A program made the translations under genes and the position numbers. From Lentibacter sp. XHP0401 (lineage in GTDB: Bacteria > Pseudomonadota > Alphaproteobacteria > Rhodobacterales > Rhodobacteraceae), in NCBI RefSeq assembly GCF_025751535.1, contig NZ_JAOWLC010000004.1:218408-282407 (forward strand): a DNA stretch of 64,000 nucleotides, in the 5' to 3' direction. Shown here in pieces: positions 23,758-31,238 of this stretch (the stretch's first letter is position 1; each line of letters begins with the position of its first letter). The notes beneath the pieces are model-generated. The model worked only from the letters and a program-made list of their open reading frames with translations. It was not told the DNA's origin and did not search any database.

Positions 23758-24793
23758 GGCCGATGCCTCGCTAGAATTCAGGATCCTGGAAGATCCGCCT
23801 GCCCGCCTTGATAAGGCGCTTTCGCGCGATGTGCCAGAGGCCGCTTCGCTCAGCCGCACGCGGCTGGCGCGGCTGATGGAGCAAGGCGCAGTGAAGGTGA
23901 ACGGCGCCGTGGCGAGCAACCCCAAGGCCAAGGTTGCCGAGGGCGACTTGGTGCAGATCGTGCTGGAAGCAGCGGAAGAGAGCCACATCCAGCCGCAAGA
24001 GATTGCGCTTGAAGTGGTCTATGAAGACGAGGCTTTGGTGGTGGTCAACAAGCCTGCGGGTATGGTTGTGCACCCTGCGCCCGGCACACCGGACGGTACA
24101 TTGGTGAATGCTTTGATGCATCATTGCGGCACTTCTCTGAGTGGGGTGGGCGGTGTGGCACGCCCCGGGATTGTGCACAGGATTGACAAGGATACGAGCG
24201 GACTTCTGGTTGTGGCCAAGTCTGATGTGGCCCACCACGGGCTTGCAGCACAGTTTGAGAAGCACACTGTCGAGCGGCACTACCGTGCGCTTGTTTATGG
24301 CGTGCCTGATGCGTCAGACCCTCGTTTGCGTGGCACAAAGGGTGTGAGCTTTGAGCAGGGTGGGGTTATGAAAATCCAGACCCAGCTTGCGCGCCACAAG
24401 CACGACAGGCAGCGTCAGGCCGTATTTTTTGAAGGTGGGCGCCATGCGGTGACGCGGGCGCGCGTTGTTGAAAGCTTTGGCTCCCCTGAAAGTCTATCGC
24501 TTGTTGATTGCTGGCTTGAAACGGGACGCACCCATCAGATCAGGGTGCATATGGCCCACGCTGGCCACGGGCTTGTGGGCGATCCTGTTTATGGCGGTAA
24601 GCGGAAGTTGAGCGAAAAGGCTTTTGGCGCGGGGGCCGCGGCGGCTGTGAAAGGGTTTGACCGTCAGGCGCTTCATGCCGCGAGCCTTGGATTTGAGCAT
24701 CCTGTCAGTGGCGAGATGCTGCGGTTCGAGGCGGAGTTGCCCGAAGATATGGCAGCTTTGATAGCTGTGCTCGCGAGTGAGCGCGCAAACTGA
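23756..24793 (+). CDS. RluA/RluD-family pseudouridine synthase
   Basis: A 345-residue enzyme that isomerises uridine to pseudouridine in rRNA (RluD-like, 23S rRNA). An S4 RNA-binding domain occupies about residues 16-75 (RLDKALSRDV, LSRTRLARLMEQGAVKVNG), and the catalytic motif HRIDKDTSGLL is at 141-151 with the nucleophile Asp144. LETGRTHQIRVHMA and VGDPVYGG are also standard. The start ATG shares two bases with the start codon of the divergent DUF6476 gene. No alternative ATG fits better. Confidence 0.93.
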   Translation: MADASLEFRILEDPPARLDKALSRDVPEAASLSRTRLARLMEQGAVKVNGAVASNPKAKVAEGDLVQIVLEAAEESHIQPQEIALEVVYEDEALVVVNKPAGMVVHPAPGTPDGTLVNALMHHCGTSLSGVGGVARPGIVHRIDKDTSGLLVVAKSDVAHHGLAAQFEKHTVERHYRALVYGVPDASDPRLRGTKGVSFEQGGVMKIQTQLARHKHDRQRQAVFFEGGRHAVTRARVVESFGSPESLSLVDCWLETGRTHQIRVHMAHAGHGLVGDPVYGGKRKLSEKAFGAGAAAAVKGFDRQALHAASLGFEHPVSGEMLRFEAELPEDMAALIAVLASERAN

Positions 24794-24912
24794 GCCGAAA
24801 TATGCCCATCGCGGGCGGAGCACCTGTCATATTGATCCCAAATGCGTGAAGCTGCGTAACAAATCTGGGAATTTTCCGCCGAGTGCTTAGGTTGACCTTC
24901 AAGAATGCTGAT

Positions 24913-24942
24913 CTTGAAACCACGCTTCAGCGAACCTAAATT
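24913..24942 (+). promoter_or_regulatory. Candidate rpoH promoter, sigma-70/sigma-32 overlap
   Basis: TTGAAA (24914-24919), a 17-base spacer and TAAATT (24937-24942) make a fair sigma-70 promoter. The same site reads CTTGAAA (24913-24919) with CCTAAAT (24935-24941), close to a heat-shock sigma-32 promoter apart from a slightly long 15-base spacer. rpoH would then be partly autoregulated. Confidence 0.4.
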
Positions 24943-24980
24943 AATGTTAAGCCCTGTTACATAATGGGAGGGGACAGAAC

Positions 24981-25877
24981 ATGAGTAACTACAAGAATTT
25001 ACCGGCGCCAACGCCAGAAGGCGGGTTGAACCGCTATATGCAGGAGATCCGCAAGTTTCCACTGTTGGAGCCAGAAGAAGAATATATGCTCGCCAAACGC
25101 TGGGTTGAGCAGGAAGACCCTGAAGCGGCGCACCGTATGGTGACATCGCATTTGCGTCTCGCTGCCAAGATTGCCATGGGCTATCGCGGCTATGGCCTGC
25201 CACAGGCCGAAGTGATTTCGGAGGCCAACGTGGGCCTCATGCAGGCTGTGAAACGGTTCGATCCTGAAAAGGGCTTCCGCCTTGCGACCTATGCGATGTG
25301 GTGGATTCGGGCGAGCATTCAGGAATATGTCCTGCGCTCGTGGAGCCTTGTGAAGCTCGGGACGACATCGGCGCAAAAGAAGCTGTTTTTCAACCTGCGC
25401 AAAGCAAAATCCCGGATTGGTGCGCTTGAAGAAGGGGATATGCGCCCCGAAAATGTGCAGCGGATTGCGACAGATCTTGGTGTAACCGAGGATGAAGTGA
25501 TCTCGATGAACCGCCGCCTTTCGGGCGGGGATGCTTCGCTCAACGCTACGGTCGGGTCCGAGGGTGAAGGAACGATGCAGTGGCAGGACTGGCTTGAGGA
25601 TGAAGACGCAGACCAGGCTGGCGACTATGAAGCGCGCGACGAGTTGACAGCGCGCCGCGAGCTTCTGGCCGAGGCGATGGATGTGCTTAACGAGCGTGAG
25701 AAAGATATTCTAACGCAGCGCCGTTTGTCCGAGGAAACTATCACGCTAGAAGATCTTTCAAGCCAGTATGATGTGAGCCGTGAGCGTATTCGCCAAATTG
25801 AAGTTCGCGCGTTTGAGAAACTTCAAAAGCGTATGCGTGATTTGGCAAAAGATCGTGGGATGCTCGCCAACGCCTGA
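24981..25877 (+). CDS. rpoH: RNA polymerase sigma factor RpoH (sigma-32)
   Basis: A 298-residue heat-shock sigma factor. Region 2 holds LRLAAKIAMGYRGYGLPQAEVISEANVGLMQAVKRFDPEKGFRLATYAMWWIRASIQEY (in parts, residues about 55-115); the RpoH box is AQKKLFFNLRKAKSR; region 4 ends with the helix-turn-helix ITLEDLSSQYDVSRERIRQIE. Length is typical. A GGGAGGGG stretch precedes the ATG. Alphaproteobacteria often have two rpoH genes; only one is here. Confidence 0.95.
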   Translation: MSNYKNLPAPTPEGGLNRYMQEIRKFPLLEPEEEYMLAKRWVEQEDPEAAHRMVTSHLRLAAKIAMGYRGYGLPQAEVISEANVGLMQAVKRFDPEKGFRLATYAMWWIRASIQEYVLRSWSLVKLGTTSAQKKLFFNLRKAKSRIGALEEGDMRPENVQRIATDLGVTEDEVISMNRRLSGGDASLNATVGSEGEGTMQWQDWLEDEDADQAGDYEARDELTARRELLAEAMDVLNEREKDILTQRRLSEETITLEDLSSQYDVSRERIRQIEVRAFEKLQKRMRDLAKDRGMLANA

Positions 25878-25920
25878 AACTTGAACTGTTTTGGCTTCTT
25901 CTGTTTGAAAATACCTCGGG

Positions 25921-25968
25921 GTTGCGGGGGCTGGCCCCCGCAACGGTCGGGTTTTCGCGAAGCGAAAA
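25921..25968. terminator. Twin-hairpin terminator between rpoH and purD
   Basis: GTTGCGGGGG (25921-25930) and CCCCCGCAAC (25935-25944) form a perfect 10-bp stem with a 4-base loop. TTTTCGC (25952-25958) and GCGAAAA (25962-25968) form a second 7-bp stem with flanking A/T. The two genes converge here, so this is likely a bidirectional terminator. The GC-rich hairpin resembles a dispersed repeat at gene ends in this order, which needs a genome search. Confidence 0.75.
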
Positions 25969-25975
25969 TTCGAAA

Positions 25976-27241
25976 TCAGCTTAGAGCACGCCAGCCGATA
26001 TCCGTGCGGAAGAACCCTTCGGGCCAGTCAATCTCTGCTATCATGGCGTAGGCCAGCTTATGCGCTGCATCAAGCGTATCCGCCCGCGCGGTGACAGCGA
26101 GGACACGCCCACCAACGGCTGTGATTTCATTACCTGACATTGCGGTTCCGGCATGAAAGACCATTTGCGAGCTGGATTGCGGGAGGGTCTCCAGGCCTTT
26201 GATCAGGGTGCCTTTTTCATAAGAAGAAGGATAGCCCTTCGCGGCCATGACTACTGTAAGCGCGTGGTCGTCTGCCCAATGCACCTTTGCCTCTGACAAA
26301 CGCCCTTCGGCGGCGGCTTGGATGTGGTCAAAAGCCTGCGCGCCGAGGCGCATCATCAGAACCTGACACTCGGGGTCGCCAAAGCGGGCGTTGTATTCGA
26401 CAAGACGGGGCTGGCCATCTTTGATCATCAGGCCAACGAACAACACGCCTTGGTAGGGTGTGCCGCGCTTGGCCATTTCACGCAGGGTGGGGCGCACGAT
26501 CTCGTCCATGGTTTTGGCGATGATATCGTTGGTCATCACGGGAGCGGGGGAGTAAGCGCCCATGCCGCCAGTGTTCGGGCCCGTATCACCTTCGCCGACG
26601 CGTTTGTGGTCTTGGGCCGTGCCGAGCGGGAGTGCTTCCTCGCCATCGCAGAGCACAAAGAAGCTGGCTTCTTCGCCGTCCATGAACTCCTCAATCACAA
26701 CTTCCGCACCCGCGTCGCCAAGGCTTCCGCCGAACATGTCGTCGACAGCTTCAAGGGCTTCTTCAAGCGTCATCGCCACGACAACGCCTTTGCCTGCAGC
26801 AAGACCGTCGGCTTTGATCACGATGGGCGCGCCTTGGGCCTCGACATAGGCCCGCGCGGGAGCGGCTTCTTTGAAATGGGCATACCCTGCTGTGGGCGCG
26901 CCCGATGCGTCGCAAATTTCTTTGGTGAAGGCTTTGGAGGCTTCAAGCTGTGCGGCGGCGGCGCTTGGGCCGAAGGTGAGGATACCTGCGGCGCGCAGAG
27001 TGTCAGACACACCAGCGGCCAGCGGTGCTTCTGGGCCGATAATGACAAAGTCGATGGCTTCGTTCCGGGCAAACTCGACAACTGCTGCGCCATCGTTGAT
27101 GTCGAGCGGAATGCAGGTGGCCAGCTCGGCGATGCCTGCGTTTCCGGGGGCGACGAAGAGTTTGTCACACTTGGGGTTTTGCGCGGTGGCCCATGCTAGG
27201 GCATGTTCGCGACCTCCGCTTCCAAGAATAAGGATGTTCAT
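25976..27241 (-). CDS. purD: Phosphoribosylamine--glycine ligase PurD
   Basis: GAR synthetase, second step of purine synthesis, 421 residues. The start MNILILGSGGREHALAWA is unmistakable, with GPEAPLAAGVSD, the ATP-grasp segments (VIKADGLAAGKGV, EEFMDGEEASFF), GAQDHKRVGEGDTGPNTGGMGAY in part, and EYNARFGDPE. Upstream in-frame codons up to 27430 overlap xseA and are not used. It is divergent from xseA, with 73 bases between starts. Confidence 0.95.
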   Translation of the reverse strand: MNILILGSGGREHALAWATAQNPKCDKLFVAPGNAGIAELATCIPLDINDGAAVVEFARNEAIDFVIIGPEAPLAAGVSDTLRAAGILTFGPSAAAAQLEASKAFTKEICDASGAPTAGYAHFKEAAPARAYVEAQGAPIVIKADGLAAGKGVVVAMTLEEALEAVDDMFGGSLGDAGAEVVIEEFMDGEEASFFVLCDGEEALPLGTAQDHKRVGEGDTGPNTGGMGAYSPAPVMTNDIIAKTMDEIVRPTLREMAKRGTPYQGVLFVGLMIKDGQPRLVEYNARFGDPECQVLMMRLGAQAFDHIQAAAEGRLSEAKVHWADDHALTVVMAAKGYPSSYEKGTLIKGLETLPQSSSQMVFHAGTAMSGNEITAVGGRVLAVTARADTLDAAHKLAYAMIAEIDWPEGFFRTDIGWRALS

Positions 27242-27314
27242 GGGCGCAACTCCTGCTTGGCCTTCGTTGGCCAGCGTTCTAAGCTGGCGGGCAACGAGAT
27301 ACAAGCGAGGCGAA

Positions 27315-28793
27315 ATGTCCGATCTGATCGACGATGGCAATAATGTAGGCAATGCGCCCGAATTTTCGGTTACGGATATTTCCAACGCCATCAAGCGGGT
27401 GATTGAGGGTGAGTTTTCGCACGTTCGCATTCGGGGCGAGGTGGGCCGCGTATCGCGGCCGCGCTCGGGGCATATTTACCTTGATCTGAAAGACGACAAA
27501 TCCGTGATCAACGGGGTGATCTGGAAGGGGGTTGCGAGCCGCCTTCAAGTGCAGCCTGAAGAGGGTATGGAAGTGATCGCCGTGGGGCGAATGACCACTT
27601 TCGGGGGCCAGTCGCGTTACCAGATTATCATTGAAGAGATACGGCCTGCGGGCGTGGGCGCGCTTATGGCAATGCTGGAAAAACGCAAGAAAATGCTGGC
27701 GGCCGAGGGGCTGTTCGCGCCCGAGCGCAAGCGCGCTTTGCCTTATTTGCCTGAGGTTATAGGGGTTGTTACCTCGCCTTCCGGTGCGGTGATCCGTGAT
27801 ATTTTGCACCGCTTGCGCGACAGGTTCCCCCGCAAGGTTCTGGTTTGGCCTGTGGCTGTGCAGGGCGAGAAATGCGCCAGTGAAGTGGCCCGTGCGATTT
27901 CCGGGTTTAATGGGTTCAGCGCGGGAGGAGCTTTGCCGCGGCCTGATCTGATTATTGTGGCGCGTGGCGGAGGCTCGGTTGAAGACCTTTGGGGGTTCAA
28001 TGAGGAAGTGGTCGCGCGAGCGGTTGCGGCCTCACAGATTCCGCTTATTTCGGCTGTGGGCCATGAGACAGACACAACCTTGATTGACTTTGTCTCCGAC
28101 AAGCGTGCGCCCACGCCTACGGCGGCAGCGGAGCTTGCTGTGCCCGTGCGATTGGAGCTTCTGGCTTGGGTAGGCGAGCAAGGCTCGCGAATGTCTTATG
28201 CGCTCTCGAATGGGGTGAGTCAGCGGGGCCAGCGCTTGCGCGATCTGTCGCGCGCGATGCCGCGGATCGAGAGCCTTGTGGAAGCGCCTCGCCAGCGGCT
28301 TGATCGGGCTTCAGACAGGTTGCCAGCGGCGCTGCAACGTGGTGTGCAGATCAGGCGTGTGGCGCTTTCGGATGCAGCGGGGAGTTTACGTCCTTCGCTT
28401 TTGGCGCGCTCGGTTCGCGGCGAGGCGCAACGGCTTTCAGGGCTTGTTGCAAGACTGAATGTCGAGGCGATTGGCCGTGATCTGGCGCGCAAGCGAGTTG
28501 ACCTTGAGCGTGTTGCACGGCGGATGAGTGACACAGGTGAGCGCCAGATTAAAGTGCTGTCCGAGCGGCTTGAGGCAACCGACCGCCTGCGCGAAACGCT
28601 GAGTTATAAGGCCACTTTGGAACGCGGATATGCTGTAGTGCGCAGTGAGGACGGGGTTGTGACAACCAAGGCTGAGGCGCAAAAAGCGGGCGCGCTTGAG
28701 GTCGAATTTGCCGACGGTCGCATGAGCCTGAACGCCAGACCCAAGCGAGCGGGCGGGGCGAGCAAGCCGTCAGATCAAGGATCACTTTTTTAA
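27315..28793 (+). CDS. xseA: Exodeoxyribonuclease VII large subunit XseA
   Basis: A 492-residue large subunit of exonuclease VII, which degrades single-stranded DNA with XseB. The N-terminal OB fold reads FSHVRIRGEVGRVSRPRSGHIYLDLKDD (parts), and the catalytic region has GVVTSPSGAVIRDILHRL, DLIIVARGGGSVEDLWGFNEE (parts) and SAVGHETDTTLIDFVSD. The frame is open further upstream but that part is antisense to purD; ATG 27315 follows a GAGG site. xseB is not adjacent. Confidence 0.95.
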   Translation: MSDLIDDGNNVGNAPEFSVTDISNAIKRVIEGEFSHVRIRGEVGRVSRPRSGHIYLDLKDDKSVINGVIWKGVASRLQVQPEEGMEVIAVGRMTTFGGQSRYQIIIEEIRPAGVGALMAMLEKRKKMLAAEGLFAPERKRALPYLPEVIGVVTSPSGAVIRDILHRLRDRFPRKVLVWPVAVQGEKCASEVARAISGFNGFSAGGALPRPDLIIVARGGGSVEDLWGFNEEVVARAVAASQIPLISAVGHETDTTLIDFVSDKRAPTPTAAAELAVPVRLELLAWVGEQGSRMSYALSNGVSQRGQRLRDLSRAMPRIESLVEAPRQRLDRASDRLPAALQRGVQIRRVALSDAAGSLRPSLLARSVRGEAQRLSGLVARLNVEAIGRDLARKRVDLERVARRMSDTGERQIKVLSERLEATDRLRETLSYKATLERGYAVVRSEDGVVTTKAEAQKAGALEVEFADGRMSLNARPKRAGGASKPSDQGSLF

Positions 28794-28895
28794 CTTCGTT
28801 TCGTGTTCTGAATCCGACTCATATCGTCGCTCACAGGCAGGCTTGATGAAGCACTGAGCTGTTTGATCAGGGGTGTCATACCAGAGGAGATACGC

Positions 28896-30452
28896 ATGGC
28901 ACGGTCAGGACGTAAAGGGCGCGGTGGCGGGCGGGCAGGGGCCGCAGAGCGGCGCGGTGCGGCTGTGATCGAGCAGATGCCATGGCGGCTTCCCAAGAAC
29001 CTCGACAAGCCGACCGAGCCTCTGAACGAAGAGGGAGTGCAGGCGATCCACGAAGGCGCAATGCGCATTCTCGAAGAGATCGGGATCGAGATTCTCAATG
29101 CCGAGGCGCTGGAGATTTTCCGCGAGGCGGGGGCGACGATCAAGGACACCAATGTGCGCGTCGGGCGCGACTGGCTGATGGAAATGATTGGCAAGGCGCC
29201 CGGACGCTGGACTATGACCCCGCGCAACCCTGACCATGAACTGGTGATGGGCGACGGGCATATCCTGTTTGGCAACGTCTCCTCGCCCCCCTCATACTGG
29301 ACACTTGAGACAGGCCGAAAAATGACCGGCACACGCGAGATGTGCAAAGATTTTATCAAGCTGAGCCAATACTTTAACTGTATCCATTTTTGCGGCGGCT
29401 ACCCTGTTGAACCGCAGGACATTCACGCCAGTATCCGGCATCTGGATGTTCTGTATGACAAGCTTACGCTGACGGATAAGGTGGTGCATACCTACTCGCT
29501 CGGCAAGGAGCGGGTGGAAGACGCGATGGAGATGGTGCGGATTGCGGGGGGGCTCAGCCACGAAGAATTCGAGGCCAAGCCGAGGATGTATACCAACATC
29601 AACTCGACCTCGCCACTCAAGCATGACGAACCGATGCTGGACGGCTGGATGAGACTTGCGAGGCGCAATCAGGGGCTGGTGGTGACGCCCTTTACGCTGG
29701 CGGGGGCGATGGCTCCTGTTACGATGGCGGGAGCCGTGGCGCAGAGCCTTGCGGAAGGGCTGATTGCGGTGGCTTTGGCGCAGTATATCAGGCCCGGAGC
29801 GGCCTGTGCGATCGGGACTTTTACCAGCAATGTGGACATGAAATCAGGCGCGCCGGCTTTTGGGACACCTGAATATATGCGCGCCACGCAAATGACGGGG
29901 CAGCTTGCGCGGTTTTACAATTTGCCGCTGCGCTCTTCGGGGGTTTGTGCGGCGAATGTGCCTGACGGGCAGTCTATCTGGGAGACCTCCAACAGCCTTT
30001 GGGCGGCCGTGCAATCAGGCACAAACATGGTCTACCACGCGGCGGGGTGGCTTGAGGGAGGGCTGATTGCCAGCCCCGAAAAGTTTATCATGGATTGCGA
30101 AATTCTACAGCAAATCCAGAGATATATGGAACCCCAGACTTTTGCTACAACGGCAGATGATATTGCTCTCGAAGCGATTGCCGAAGTCGGTGGACAGGGG
30201 CATTTCTTCGGGCTTCAGCACACGCAGGACCGCTATGAAACCGCGTTCTACCAGCCCTTCCTGAGCGACTGGCGCAACTTTGAGGCCTGGGAGGCGGCGG
30301 GCGGTATCTGGACGCCGGAGCGGGCGCATCATTTATACAAAGACATCATTACGAGCTTTGAGGCACCGCATATGGACGAGGGCATCCGCGAGGAGCTTGA
30401 AGCCTTTGTGGCGCGGCGCAAGGAAGAGGGTGGCGCACCGACGGATTATTAA
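28896..30452 (+). CDS. Trimethylamine methyltransferase (MttB) family protein, non-pyrrolysine
   Basis: A 518-residue member of the MttB superfamily, which moves methyl groups from methylamines to a corrinoid protein. Family sequence is seen in EEGVQAIHEGAMRILEEIGIE (parts), HILFGNVSSPPSYW, YTNINSTSPLKHDEPMLDG, VTPFTLAGAMAPVT and the C-terminal FYQPFLSDWRNFEAWEAAGG. The frame has no internal TAG, so pyrrolysine is not used; such members include glycine betaine methyltransferases. No corrinoid protein gene is adjacent. The start follows AGAGGAGA at an ideal distance. The substrate is unproven. Confidence 0.9.
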   Translation: MARSGRKGRGGGRAGAAERRGAAVIEQMPWRLPKNLDKPTEPLNEEGVQAIHEGAMRILEEIGIEILNAEALEIFREAGATIKDTNVRVGRDWLMEMIGKAPGRWTMTPRNPDHELVMGDGHILFGNVSSPPSYWTLETGRKMTGTREMCKDFIKLSQYFNCIHFCGGYPVEPQDIHASIRHLDVLYDKLTLTDKVVHTYSLGKERVEDAMEMVRIAGGLSHEEFEAKPRMYTNINSTSPLKHDEPMLDGWMRLARRNQGLVVTPFTLAGAMAPVTMAGAVAQSLAEGLIAVALAQYIRPGAACAIGTFTSNVDMKSGAPAFGTPEYMRATQMTGQLARFYNLPLRSSGVCAANVPDGQSIWETSNSLWAAVQSGTNMVYHAAGWLEGGLIASPEKFIMDCEILQQIQRYMEPQTFATTADDIALEAIAEVGGQGHFFGLQHTQDRYETAFYQPFLSDWRNFEAWEAAGGIWTPERAHHLYKDIITSFEAPHMDEGIREELEAFVARRKEEGGAPTDY

Positions 30453-30496
30453 GGTGCCATGGTCTGAAAAGTATATACCTTTCAAGGCTCTAACGG

Positions 30497-30533
30497 ACAC
30501 GGGTGTGAGAGTATCATACCCGTGTTCTGTTTT
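30497..30533 (+). terminator. Terminator after the MttB gene
   Basis: ACACGGGT (30497-30504) and ACCCGTGT (30518-30525) make a perfect 8-bp stem with a 13-base loop, followed by TCTGTTTT. Confidence 0.75.
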
Positions 30534-30596
30534 GGTAATTAGGCCGTTCCGAAAGGTTAACGACGGTTTTGCTTCTTAAAACAGGGGGGTGAAACC

Positions 30597-30625
30597 CGTG
30601 CACAAAGCGTGCACCCTGCGTGCAC
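30597..30625. repeat. Three CGTGCAC units at 11-bp spacing
   Basis: CGTGCAC begins at 30597, 30608 and 30619, each unit 11 bp from the last, with the palindrome GTGCAC inside each. Regular one-turn spacing is typical of a cooperative protein-binding array. No gene start lies nearby on the plus strand, and the next gene (uspA) ends towards it. Confidence 0.7.
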
Positions 30626-30687
30626 CGTCTGATAGGGGATGTGTTAACGGGAATTAAGTTAATACGGCGTTCGGGGGATCGGCCCGG

Positions 30688-30723
30688 AGCTGACATTCGT
30701 GAGCATCTCGACGAATGTCAGCT
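30688..30723. repeat. Perfect 13-bp inverted repeat
   Basis: AGCTGACATTCGT (30688-30700) and ACGAATGTCAGCT (30711-30723) are exact reverse complements around a 10-base loop. On the plus strand TTTGGTGTT follows, a poor terminator tail; on the minus strand there is no T-run. It could end uspA transcripts, stabilise a 3' end, or be a protein site. Confidence 0.75.
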
Positions 30724-30797
30724 TTGGTGTTGCGGGGCACGATTTTGAAAACAGACAAGTGGCGATTTGAGGATTTGCGCTGAAAGTGAAAGTGCAG

Positions 30798-31238
30798 CTA
30801 TTGCGGTCGAACCACCAGAACCGAACAGTTTGAATGACGCACCACGCGCGCGGCGTTGGGGCCCAGCAAATAGTCTTTGAAGTCGGGCTTGTGAGCGCCG
30901 ATAACAATCAGGTTCGCGGCGTCTGCAGCTGCCACTTTCAGGATTTCTTCATAAGCGCTACCGGTGCCGACGATGTGGCGAACGTTCTTGTTCGCCGTCT
31001 CGCCAAGTGCTTCGGTGACCGCGTCTTCAAGATGCCGTTTGGCTTCCGCCATCGCCTTTTTATGGTGGTCGGCGCTAAAGAAACCTCCGACAACACTCAT
31101 GCCGTAGTTAGGCACAACGGTGATAACATCAAGCTGTGCCCCGTCCATTTCAGCGAGCTTTGCAGCTTGCTTGATCACCGGAATGTCACGGCTTTCGTTG
31201 CTGATATCGACAGCGCAAAGTACGACTGGCTTACTCAT
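30798..31238 (-). CDS. Universal stress protein (UspA family)
   Basis: A 146-residue UspA-type protein with the ATP-binding signature near the C-terminus (VIGAHKPDFKDYLLGPNAARVVRHSNCSVLVVR, in parts, G-x2-G-x9-G(S/N)-like). Its ATG overlaps the stop of the TRAP permease gene. A UspA protein coupled to a TRAP transporter recalls TeaD of Halomonas, which damps ectoine uptake through TeaABC; a similar regulatory role is a reasonable inference. Confidence 0.9.
   Translation of the reverse strand: MSKPVVLCAVDISNESRDIPVIKQAAKLAEMDGAQLDVITVVPNYGMSVVGGFFSADHHKKAMAEAKRHLEDAVTEALGETANKNVRHIVGTGSAYEEILKVAAADAANLIVIGAHKPDFKDYLLGPNAARVVRHSNCSVLVVRPQ

Larger units (their letters stand above)
30453..30797. 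other. Non-coding convergent intergenic region, repeat-rich
   Basis: 345 bases between the MttB gene and the uspA stop with no credible reading frame. It contains the MttB terminator, a TTAAC-rich stretch (30556-30667), the three CGTGCAC units and the 13-bp inverted repeat listed separately. Confidence 0.7.

Noticed and set aside
28896..30452. Pyrrolysine-containing trimethylamine methyltransferase
   Set aside because: The reading frame has no in-frame TAG and no pyl genes are seen.
30645..30667. TTAA repeats as a CtrA binding site
   Set aside because: The two best TTAA units are six bases apart (TTAA-N6-TTAA), while CtrA sites need seven, and no gene start is nearby.
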